Positions 55,825-64,000 of a stretch of 64,000 nt of DNA are shown here, piece after piece. The position numbers and the translations under genes were made by a program. This DNA is from CAMYMQ01 sp963730305 (lineage in GTDB: Bacteria; Pseudomonadota; Alphaproteobacteria; Bin65): contig CAVSRB010000007.1 of assembly GCA_963730305.1 (NCBI GenBank), positions 62,001-126,000 on the forward strand, written 5' to 3'. Under the pieces are notes generated by a model, which did no database searches, was not told where the DNA came from, and saw only the letters and a list, made by a program, of their open reading frames with translations. How positions within the stretch are numbered: the stretch's first letter is position 1; the number at the start of each line of letters is the position of its first letter.

Positions 55825-56631
55825 ATGGATGCGCGCCCCCTGCCCTCCGCCCTCGCCCACGAGGCCGAGATCGCCGCCCGCCTCGGCCCCGGGCCGCGCG
55901 CGATCCTGCTCGACTATGACGGCACGCTGACCCCGATCGCGGCCCGGCCCGAGCTGGCGACCCTGTCGCCCGAGGCGCGGACCCTGCTCACCCGCCTGGA
56001 GGCCGTCAGCACCGTCGGCATCATCACCGGGCGCGACATGGCGACGATCCAGCGGCTGATCGGGGTCGACGGGCTCGCCTTCGCCTCCGACCACGGCGTC
56101 GTTCTGCAACTGCCCGACGGCCATCAGGAGACGGCGCCCGGCGCGGAACCCTATCGCGCGCTGATCGACGACGTCGCGGCGGCGGCCCGCGCGGCGCTCG
56201 GCGCGATCGACGGCGCGATCGTCGAGGTCAAGCCCTTCTCGGTCGCCATCCACTATCGCCTGGCCGCGCCCGAGCGGGTCGCTGACATCGAGACGGCCGT
56301 CGCCGCGATCACCGGCCGCTTCCCGCACTTCCACGCCCGGCCGGGCAAGAAGGTGCTGGAGCTCCGGCCCGACCTCGACTGGGACAAGGGCTCGGCGCTG
56401 GTCGCGATCATCGACGCGCTCGGCGTATCGCCCGATCGCACGCTGTTCATCGGCGACGACCTCACCGACGAGGACGCCTTCCGCGCGCTCGGCGACCGCG
56501 GCACGACGATCCTGGTCGCCGACCAGCCGCGGGCGAGCGCGGCGCGCTACCGGCTGCACGATACCGACGAGGTGACGACGCTGCTCGCCGGGCTCTGCGC
56601 TCGGCTCACCGAGGCGCCCGGCGCCGCCTGA
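55825..56631 (+). CDS. otsB: Trehalose-6-phosphate phosphatase
   Basis: 268-aa HAD phosphatase making trehalose from trehalose-6-phosphate. Motif I LLDYDGTLTPIA (Asp30, Asp32), GIITGRDMATIQ, KPFSVAIHYRLA, and motif IV FIGDDLTDEDAFRAL. It converges with otsA (18 nt between stops), so the two have separate promoters. Confidence 0.95.
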   Translation: MDARPLPSALAHEAEIAARLGPGPRAILLDYDGTLTPIAARPELATLSPEARTLLTRLEAVSTVGIITGRDMATIQRLIGVDGLAFASDHGVVLQLPDGHQETAPGAEPYRALIDDVAAAARAALGAIDGAIVEVKPFSVAIHYRLAAPERVADIETAVAAITGRFPHFHARPGKKVLELRPDLDWDKGSALVAIIDALGVSPDRTLFIGDDLTDEDAFRALGDRGTTILVADQPRASAARYRLHDTDEVTTLLAGLCARLTEAPGAA

Positions 56632-56649
56632 ACCCGCCCCGGACCTCGA

Positions 56650-58080
56650 TCAGATCGGGTCCATGCTGACCGCCTTCTCCGGCACGCCGGGGGTGCCGCC
56701 GCCGATGTGGTCGGTCAGGTCCTTCGATCGGGCGAGGGTGTCGAGGAAGTCGTCGCGCCAGTCGTCGATCGTGTAGGCGCGGAGCACCTCCATCAATGCG
56801 GCCCAGCGCCGGCGGCGCTCCTCGACCGGCATCCGGCTCGCCTCGAACATGGCGTCGGCGACCTGCTGCTTGTCGTAGGGATTGACCAGCAGCGCGTCGC
56901 GCATCTTCTCCGCCGCGCCGGCGAAGCGCGACAGGATCAGCACGCCGGGATCGCGCGGGTCCTGCGAGGCGACGTATTCCTTGGCGACCAGGTTCATGCC
57001 GTCGCGCAGCGGCGTGACCAGGCCGATGCCGGCGAGCCGGTAGAGCCCGGCCAGCAACTCCTGCGCATAGGCGCGCTGGACATAGCGGATCGGCACCCAG
57101 TCGAACTCGGCGAAGCGGCCGTTGATGTGGCCGCTGGTCTCGTCGAGCCGGTGGCGCATCTCGATATATTCGGGGATGGTCGAGCGCGACGGCGGCGCGA
57201 CCTGGAGCATGCTGATCCGGCGGCGGACCTCGGGATGGTCGTCGAGCAGCTGCTCGAAGGCGTCGAGGCGCTGCTGGATGCCCTTGGAATAGTCGAGCCG
57301 GTCGACGCCGATGACCAGGTCGCGCCCGCCGAGGCTGCCGATCATCCGGTGGCGCTCGCGCTGGGCGACCGCGCTGACCGCCAGATCCGCGAACAGGTCG
57401 GGCTCGATGCCGATCGGGAACACCTGGGCGCGCACCCCGACGTCGAAGGCGCGGGCGACGGAGTCGTCCTCGATGGTCCCACCCAGCTCGCGGGTGACGT
57501 AGTCGTTGAAAGCGCGCAGGTCGCGCTTGGCCTGGAAGCCGATCAGATTGTACGCGAACAGGTCGCGGACCAGCGCCCGGTGCTGGGGCACCGCGGCGAT
57601 GATCGACGGCACCGGCATCGGGATGTGCAGGAAGAAGCCGATCGGCGTCGACACGCCCAACGCGCGCAGCTCCCGCGCCAGCGGGATCAGGTGGAAGTCC
57701 TGCACCCAGATCACGTCGTCCGGCCGCAGCAGCGGCACCAGCCGCTGGGCGAAATAGGCGTTGACCGCGAGGTAACGGCGGTAGGAGGCGGGATCGAACG
57801 CCGCCAGATGGACGTGGTGGTGGAAGACCGGCCACAGGACGCGGTTCGAATAGCCGGCGTAGTAGCCCTCGTAGTCCCCTTCGGTGAGGTCGACGGTGGC
57901 GATGCTGGCGGGGCCGGACTTGCGGATGTCGGGGCGCCGGCTGCGCTCTTCGGTGATCTTGCCCGACCAGCCGAACCACAGCCCGCCGCGGTCGCGGATC
58001 ACGTTCATCAGCGCGACCTGGAGACCGCCGACGGGCGGGCCGCCGCTAGGCGTTCGATTGGAGACGATTACGTAGCGCAT
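56650..58080 (-). CDS. otsA: Trehalose-6-phosphate synthase
   Basis: 476-aa GT20 enzyme joining UDP-glucose and glucose-6-phosphate. MRYVIVSNRTPSGGPPVGGL at the start, WVQDFHLIPLARELR, GVDRLDYSKGIQQRLDAF and TPLRDGMNLVAKEYVA are GT20 motifs; the GG near the N-terminus binds phosphate. It is transcribed towards otsB from the opposite side. ATG 58080. Confidence 0.95.
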   Translation of the reverse strand: MRYVIVSNRTPSGGPPVGGLQVALMNVIRDRGGLWFGWSGKITEERSRRPDIRKSGPASIATVDLTEGDYEGYYAGYSNRVLWPVFHHHVHLAAFDPASYRRYLAVNAYFAQRLVPLLRPDDVIWVQDFHLIPLARELRALGVSTPIGFFLHIPMPVPSIIAAVPQHRALVRDLFAYNLIGFQAKRDLRAFNDYVTRELGGTIEDDSVARAFDVGVRAQVFPIGIEPDLFADLAVSAVAQRERHRMIGSLGGRDLVIGVDRLDYSKGIQQRLDAFEQLLDDHPEVRRRISMLQVAPPSRSTIPEYIEMRHRLDETSGHINGRFAEFDWVPIRYVQRAYAQELLAGLYRLAGIGLVTPLRDGMNLVAKEYVASQDPRDPGVLILSRFAGAAEKMRDALLVNPYDKQQVADAMFEASRMPVEERRRRWAALMEVLRAYTIDDWRDDFLDTLARSKDLTDHIGGGTPGVPEKAVSMDPI

Positions 58081-58283
58081 GGACGCTCCCGCCGGTCTCG
58101 TCTGGTGGCGGCCATTGTCGCCACTCGCCACCGATCATAACAGAGCAATTGCACGCAATGCGTCATCGTGGCGCTCTCCTTCCGGTCATTCGACCAGGGC
58201 GTCGTTCGGACCTGACGGATTCAGTTAGCACGGGAGCGAATTTAGCCTATCCTGCGTGGGTTCCGTCCAGCGGAGCTGCCATC

Positions 58284-58619
58284 ATGACACATCGCTTCGT
58301 GAAGTCCCTTGCGGTCGCCGGCCTGCTTCTCGTCGTCGCGGGCACCGAAGCCGCGCGCGCCGACGCGATCGACGGCGACTGGTGCTATCGCGACGGCCGC
58401 CGCCTGTCGATCAACGGTCCCCAGATCGTCACGCCCGGCGGCACACGCCTGACCGGAAACTATTCGCGGCACGCCTTTTCCTACACTGCCCCGGCCAACG
58501 AGCCGGGCGGCGGCAAGGCGATCGACATGACCTTGATCGACGAGGACACGATGAATCTGCGCCAGGGCGACGCCGGCGCGGCGCAAATCTGGCGACGATG
58601 CCAGAAGCCGGGTAGCTGA
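58284..58619 (+). CDS. Small secreted conserved protein
   Basis: 111-aa exported protein (signal FVKSLAVAGLLLVVAGTEAARA). The mature part has two cysteines (DGDWCYRDGRRLSINGPQIV ... IWRRCQKP) and a pattern I associate with an uncharacterised alphaproteobacterial family (GDWC ... GPxIxTPGG ... W-x-R-C). ATG 58284 with ggag upstream. Confidence 0.75.
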   Translation: MTHRFVKSLAVAGLLLVVAGTEAARADAIDGDWCYRDGRRLSINGPQIVTPGGTRLTGNYSRHAFSYTAPANEPGGGKAIDMTLIDEDTMNLRQGDAGAAQIWRRCQKPGS

Positions 58620-58720
58620 CCCGGGGCCAGAAGCCGGATAGCTGACCCGGGTCAGCCCGCGCGCTGTCGGGGACGAGCTATAGGAGGCGGGCCGTCGGGG
58701 GCGCGCACGCCCCACGGCGG

Positions 58721-59302
58721 CTATTTCTTCGGCGCGTCGGCCTTGGGATCGGGCGCCTTGGCGACGTTGATGCGCGCGGCGCGGTCGAGCTCGCCCATGA
58801 ACTTGGCCATCGCCGTCTTGACGGTGTCGCTGTCGTTGGCGAGCTTCTCGAGCAGGCCGCCGAGCATGCCCATGCCCTCGACCTTGCTGACATTGGCGAC
58901 GCACGCCCAGTCCTTGCCCTTGCGGACGCATTTGGGATGGAGCTCGGCGCTCGCCGTCGCCGGCTCGTCGCTGGCGGTGCCGCTGATCACGCAGGTCACC
59001 TTGAGCGTGGGCAGGTCGACGCCCGTGCCCTTGATCACCTCGGCGTAGACCGGCGCCTTGCGGAAGGACAGCGGCACGGTGCAGCGGGCCTTGGTGATCA
59101 CGCCCTGGGTCGCCTTCTTGAGCCGCTCGCTGTGCTCCTTGTCCAGCGTGGCGCTGACCTTGCAGTCGACCGCGTCGCGCGCGCTGTCGCGCATCTGGGC
59201 CAGGCATTTCACCGAATCGAGGTCGGCCCGCGCGCTCGGCGCCGCCAGCATCGCGGCCGCGGCGAGCAGACCGGCGAATACTCGTGCTGAACGAGTCATC
59301 AT
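58721..59302 (-). CDS. Exported protein of unknown function
   Basis: 193-aa protein with a Sec signal (FAGLLAAAAMLAAPSARA). The mature domain has six cysteines (VKCLAQM, VDCKVSA, ARCTVPL, VTCVISG, PKCVRKG, WACVANV) and beta-rich segments (LPTLKVTCVISGTA), and ends in a Lys/Asp/Pro-rich tail. No known family recognised. Start ATG 59302 or the next codon. Confidence 0.7.
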   Translation of the reverse strand: MMTRSARVFAGLLAAAAMLAAPSARADLDSVKCLAQMRDSARDAVDCKVSATLDKEHSERLKKATQGVITKARCTVPLSFRKAPVYAEVIKGTGVDLPTLKVTCVISGTASDEPATASAELHPKCVRKGKDWACVANVSKVEGMGMLGGLLEKLANDSDTVKTAMAKFMGELDRAARINVAKAPDPKADAPKK

Positions 59303-59436
59303 TGTTCCCGCATTGTCACAACCCACACCCGTGACCGGCGCTCCCCCGCGCACCGGCCCCTCATTCTAAACCCGATACGAGCGGGCTAGAAGGAAATGTT
59401 CCCGGCGCGGCCGGACCCGTGCGCCCGCCTCCGGCC

Positions 59437-59523
59437 TGGTGCGGGCGGGGGGAGTCGAACCCCCACTGCCTTGCGGCAAACGGATTTTAAGTCCGTTGCG
59501 TCTACCAATTCCGCCACGCCCGC
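59437..59523 (-). tRNA. tRNA-Leu (TAA)
   Basis: Class II tRNA. Acceptor gcgggcg/cgcccgc, D-loop attggtagacgc, anticodon TAA in loop cttaaaa, and a long variable arm (tgccgcaaggca). The T-arm has gttcgac, and the encoded CCA is complementary to tgg at 59437-59439. Confidence 0.95.
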
Positions 59524-59643
59524 GCCGGCGCCAGTACCGACGATACTGTGCCTCATCGACGGCGTGCATGCCATAGACGGCCGCCCGCCGCACCGATAGG
59601 GTCCACGGCACGCTGGCCGCGCCGAACGGGACCACCGACGAAC

Positions 59644-59907
59644 ATGGCAGACCGACCGCCGTTCCCGACCCCGCCCCCCGACTTCCCGTCGGGCGGTGCG
59701 CCGTTGTGGCGCAGTCGGCGGCTCTGGCACCCGATCGGCTATACCTTCACCGGGCTATGGATGCTGGGCGTGCTGCTCGTTACCGGCGGCAACAGCCGCC
59801 ACCCGCTGTTCGACTACATCTTCATCGTCCCGCTGGCGGCCTGGATCGGCGGCGTGATCGTGGCGATGCTGGTCAAGCGCCGCCTCGGGCCTCGCCATGG
59901 CAATTAG
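59644..59907 (+). CDS. Small inner-membrane protein
   Basis: 87-aa protein with a Pro-rich cytoplasmic start (PPFPTPPPDFPSGG) and two membrane segments (IGYTFTGLWMLGVLLVTGG and IFIVPLAAWIGGVIVAMLV), ending in a basic tail. Function unknown. Confidence 0.6.
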   Translation: MADRPPFPTPPPDFPSGGAPLWRSRRLWHPIGYTFTGLWMLGVLLVTGGNSRHPLFDYIFIVPLAAWIGGVIVAMLVKRRLGPRHGN

Positions 59908-60042
59908 TTCGGCCGGTGACGGCCGTCACTGAGTCCCCTTTCCGGTTCTGACATTCTCCGGCTCATCGAACGGCCCGCCCGTGGCCGATCAGCCCGCGTA
60001 ACCGAAAAACGAACCGTCAGGACCAGGAAAGGAACTTCCCCG

Positions 60043-60300
60043 ATGAAAAAGACCCTTATCGCCGTCGCCGCCGCGGCGGCCATCGCCACAGGCGCTGCCG
60101 GTGCCGCACAGGCCGCCAGCCCGGCCGACACCGGCGTCGTCAACGTCGGCTTCAACCACTTCGGCGACCGCTACCACGGCATGAAGTACGACTTCCGGCC
60201 GCAGTACGTCTGCAAGCGCCACTATCGCTGGACGCTGACGCGCTTCGGCTGGCGCAACGTCTATGTCGGCTACTGGTGCGAGCATACCAACAACTACTAA
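60043..60300 (+). CDS. Small secreted aromatic-rich protein
   Basis: 85-aa exported protein. Signal IAVAAAAAIATGAAGAAQA, then ~58 residues rich in Tyr, His, Arg and Trp (YVCKRHYRWTLTRFGWRN) with two cysteines (YVCK, YWCE). Strong SD (aggaa) before ATG 60043, and its own terminator. Function unknown. Confidence 0.7.
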   Translation: MKKTLIAVAAAAAIATGAAGAAQAASPADTGVVNVGFNHFGDRYHGMKYDFRPQYVCKRHYRWTLTRFGWRNVYVGYWCEHTNNY

Positions 60301-60330
60301 GCCGACCCGGCCCCTTCGGGCCATCGCGCA

Positions 60331-60360
60331 CGGCCGGTCCTCTCGGGGACCGGCCGTTGT
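60331..60360 (+). terminator. Rho-independent terminator
   Basis: Perfect 10-bp stem cggccggtcc / ggaccggccg with loop tctcgg, then ttgt; 31 nt after the stop of the aromatic-rich protein. Confidence 0.85.
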
Positions 60361-60472
60361 CGTTCGGGTGCCCGCTCCCGACCGCCGATTGCGCGACGAC
60401 CGCGGATTTGGGACAGTCCCGCCGGCGTCCGGCTCCCGCCGGGCGGCGCCCGACCCAACGGCCGAGACCACC

Positions 60473-60778
60473 ATGTCCAACCCCGTGATCGAACTCGTCC
60501 TGTTCCGGACCAGGCCCGACATGGCCGACGACGCCTTCCTGGCGGCCGCCGACGGCGCGACCGCGTTCCTGCGAGAATGCCCCGGCTTCCTCCGGCGTCG
60601 GCTGGCGCGCGGGGCCGACGGCGAGTGGCTCGACCATGTCGAATGGCGCAGCATGGCGGACGCGCTCGACGCCGCGGCCCGCATCGGCGACAGCCCAGCG
60701 GCGGCGGCGTTCATGGCGGCGATCGAGCCGTCCTCGGTGACCCTGCGCCATTTCACCGTCCGCGCCACGGTCGACTGA
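60473..60778 (+). CDS. Dimeric alpha/beta-barrel (ABM-like) protein
   Basis: 101-aa single-domain protein of ferredoxin-like dimeric barrel type. Starts VIELVLFRTRPDMADDAFLA, then CPGFLRRRLARGADGEW and DHVEWRSMADALDAAARI. Such proteins act as heme-degrading or quinol monooxygenases, or as simple ligand-binding proteins; which one cannot be told. ATG 60473. Confidence 0.75.
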   Translation: MSNPVIELVLFRTRPDMADDAFLAAADGATAFLRECPGFLRRRLARGADGEWLDHVEWRSMADALDAAARIGDSPAAAAFMAAIEPSSVTLRHFTVRATVD

Positions 60779-60791
60779 CCGCAACGGTACG

Positions 60792-60986
60792 TCAGGCCAC
60801 CCACATGATCAGCGCGGCCGATCCGGCGATGCAGGTCAGGCCCGCGGTGATCAGCCACATGCCGGCGCGCCGGGCGCTCTCCGGTCGCTGCCGGTCCCGG
60901 ACCCGGCCGAGGCCGTAGAACAGCAGCACGATGCCGAGTCCGCCCAGCGCGCCATAGAGGTAGGACAGGTAGGATTCCGTGCTCAT
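60792..60986 (-). CDS. Small two-helix membrane protein
   Basis: 64-aa protein with two predicted membrane segments (ALGGLGIVLLFYGLGRV and MWLITAGLTCIAGSAALIMWV) separated by a basic loop. Lies downstream of cinA on the same strand (stop 60792). Function unknown. Confidence 0.55.
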   Translation of the reverse strand: MSTESYLSYLYGALGGLGIVLLFYGLGRVRDRQRPESARRAGMWLITAGLTCIAGSAALIMWVA

Positions 60987-61001
60987 CGTCCCTCCGGCCG
61001 A

Positions 61002-61763
61002 TCAGGAGTCGACGCGCTGCGGCTCCGTTCCCAGCGACCGGACCATGGCCTCGACCTCGCCCAACGCGCGATCGAGCCGGGACGGGTCGGTGTCGCGCAG
61101 CACCAGGCTCGTGCCGAAGACGCCTTCCCGGTAGAAGGGATAGCTGCCGATATCGGTCTCGGGGTAGCGGTCCTGGACCGCGGACAATCCGTCGGCGACC
61201 GCGCCCTCGCCCAGGAAGACGTTGACCGTGCGCGACTGGACCGGGTCGCCGCCGACGATGCGCTGGCGCAGGGTGCCGAACATCGCGCGCATGATCGAGG
61301 GCACGCCGGCGAGCACGAACACGTTCTCGATCTGGAAGCCCGGAGCGATCGAGACGCTGTTGTCGATCGCCTCGGCGCCGTCGGGCAGGAAGCACATTTT
61401 CTGGCGCGCGGCGTTGAAATCGTCCGGGTCCGGATAGCGCGCCGCCATCGCCCGGAAGCTCTCCTCGTGCTTGACCAGGCCGACGCCGAACGCCTTGGCG
61501 ATGCTCGCCGCGGTGATGTCGTCGTGGGTCGGGCCGATGCCGCCGGTGGTGAAGACGTAGTCGAACGCCGCCCGGCATTCGTTGACCGTGTCGACGATGG
61601 TCTGCTCGATATCGGGAATGACGCGCGCCTCGCGCAGCCGCACGCCCCATCCGTTCAGGGTCTTGGCGATGTGCTGGAGGTTGGCGTCCTGGGTCCGTCC
61701 GGACAGGAGCTCGTTGCCGATCAGGATCAGGCAGGCCGTGAACTCTCGTCGCTTCTCGCCCAT
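61002..61763 (-). CDS. CinA N-terminal / molybdopterin-binding domain protein
   Basis: 253-aa protein with only the MoaB/MogA-like domain of CinA. Motifs: ACLILIGNELLSGRTQDANL, FTTGGIGPTHDDITAASIA, and FVLAGVPSIMRAMFGTL. The C-terminal nicotinamide-nucleotide amidase domain is absent. ATG 61763 has aaggg near; ATG 61790 would add 9 residues. In this family the domain hydrolyses ADP-ribose/CoA-type pyrophosphates, but the role in this organism is not fixed. Confidence 0.85.
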   Translation of the reverse strand: MGEKRREFTACLILIGNELLSGRTQDANLQHIAKTLNGWGVRLREARVIPDIEQTIVDTVNECRAAFDYVFTTGGIGPTHDDITAASIAKAFGVGLVKHEESFRAMAARYPDPDDFNAARQKMCFLPDGAEAIDNSVSIAPGFQIENVFVLAGVPSIMRAMFGTLRQRIVGGDPVQSRTVNVFLGEGAVADGLSAVQDRYPETDIGSYPFYREGVFGTSLVLRDTDPSRLDRALGEVEAMVRSLGTEPQRVDS

Positions 61764-62023
61764 GTCGGTACCCTTGTCGCCTCCTTGCATCACGTCCGGC
61801 CGCTCCGGCCGCGGCAAGATAGAGCCTTTTGGGCCCAAGGGAAATCGGCTCCGGCGCGTCGAACCGACCCCGCCAGGTGGCGGAAGACATATACTAATGC
61901 GCGATTTAGTAATCAGCGTTAACGCGGCATTAACGAAGGCCAACCATGATATGTGGCGGGAAAGCTTCGAGGAGGCCGCGCGCCGCGCGGCACGTCGCCA
62001 ACGACATGACGGCAGGAAGAAAA

Positions 62024-62072
62024 ATGAGTGGCGCCAAGGCCATCGTCGTTGTCATGCCCGCAACGGCGAGCC

Positions 62073-62089
<17 letters not shown>
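62024..62089 (+). CDS. 21-residue leader peptide overlapping the kinase start
   Basis: ATG 62024 with a good SD (aggaagaaaa) starts MSGAKAIVVVMPATASHAPAA-stop (62087-62089). The stop lies 14 nt inside the histidine-kinase gene (ATG 62073), whose own ribosome-binding site is weak. It could couple kinase translation. Real translation is unproven. Confidence 0.35.

Positions 62090-64000
<1,911 letters not shown>

Overview
The window is GC-rich chromosomal DNA from an alphaproteobacterium, most likely of a Rhodospirillales-type lineage. The evidence is the gene order valS - popZ-like (DUF2497) - tolC-like - pcm, an aapJQMP-type amino-acid transporter, an imuA-imuB-dnaE2 mutagenesis cassette with an alphaproteobacterial LexA box (GAAC-N7-GAAC) at its start, and small secreted proteins of alphaproteobacterial type. 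There is no rRNA, CRISPR array or complete prophage. Three tRNAs are present: Cys-GCA, Asn-GUU and Leu-UAA.

Layout. 0-5 kb: thioesterase, adenylate cyclase/TPR protein, dodecin and two tandem pirins. 4.6-7.5 kb (minus): ilvD, a GFA-type zinc protein and a cupin. 7.6-9 kb: lipoprotein and an orphan LivH-like permease. 9.3-16.2 kb (minus): valS, popZ-like, tolC-like, pcm. 16.4-19 kb: two tRNAs, small proteins, a six-EF-hand protein. 19-26.3 kb is accessory-looking: a serpin, a DUF4189-like protein, a helical-repeat protein, secreted/TPR proteins, transposase debris, diverged non-coding repeats and a terminase-small-subunit-like gene. 26.4-34.1 kb: mtnA, then imuA-imuB-[REP transposase]-dnaE2. 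34.5-39.4 kb: glycine betaine/proline uptake (proV, proW and two proX). 39.4-45.5 kb: VanX-like dipeptidase, hydrolase-OsmC fusion, Nudix hydrolase, cysK-sseA-GNAT operon, entericidin. 45.6-50 kb (minus): aapJQMP. 50.2-58 kb: metC, a GalT-like protein, malonyl-CoA synthetase, glycosyltransferase/gmhB, otsB/otsA. 58-64 kb: small envelope proteins, tRNA-Leu, a CinA-type protein and a PAS histidine kinase cut by the window end.

How the genes work together. Osmoadaptation is covered twice (betaine uptake plus trehalose synthesis). Sulfur amino-acid chemistry (cysK, sseA, metC, mtnA) is scattered. DNA-damage mutagenesis is one SOS-controlled operon.

The most notable structures are palindromic repeats that have become coding sequence. 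A REP-associated tyrosine transposase with perfect 30-bp inverted repeats sits between imuB and dnaE2, and its reading frame overlaps both neighbours by 4 nt. A separate REP pair lies in frame inside dnaE2, and another palindromic pair lies in frame inside the terminase-like gene.

Caution: about seventeen single-base frameshifts break otherwise well-conserved genes, including the essential valS (three times) and ilvD, popZ and tolC. They cluster in the first 27 kb, with two more near 40-42 kb and none after 42.3 kb. This pattern looks more like consensus indel errors than gene decay. I annotate those loci as single genes and mark the likely shift sites.
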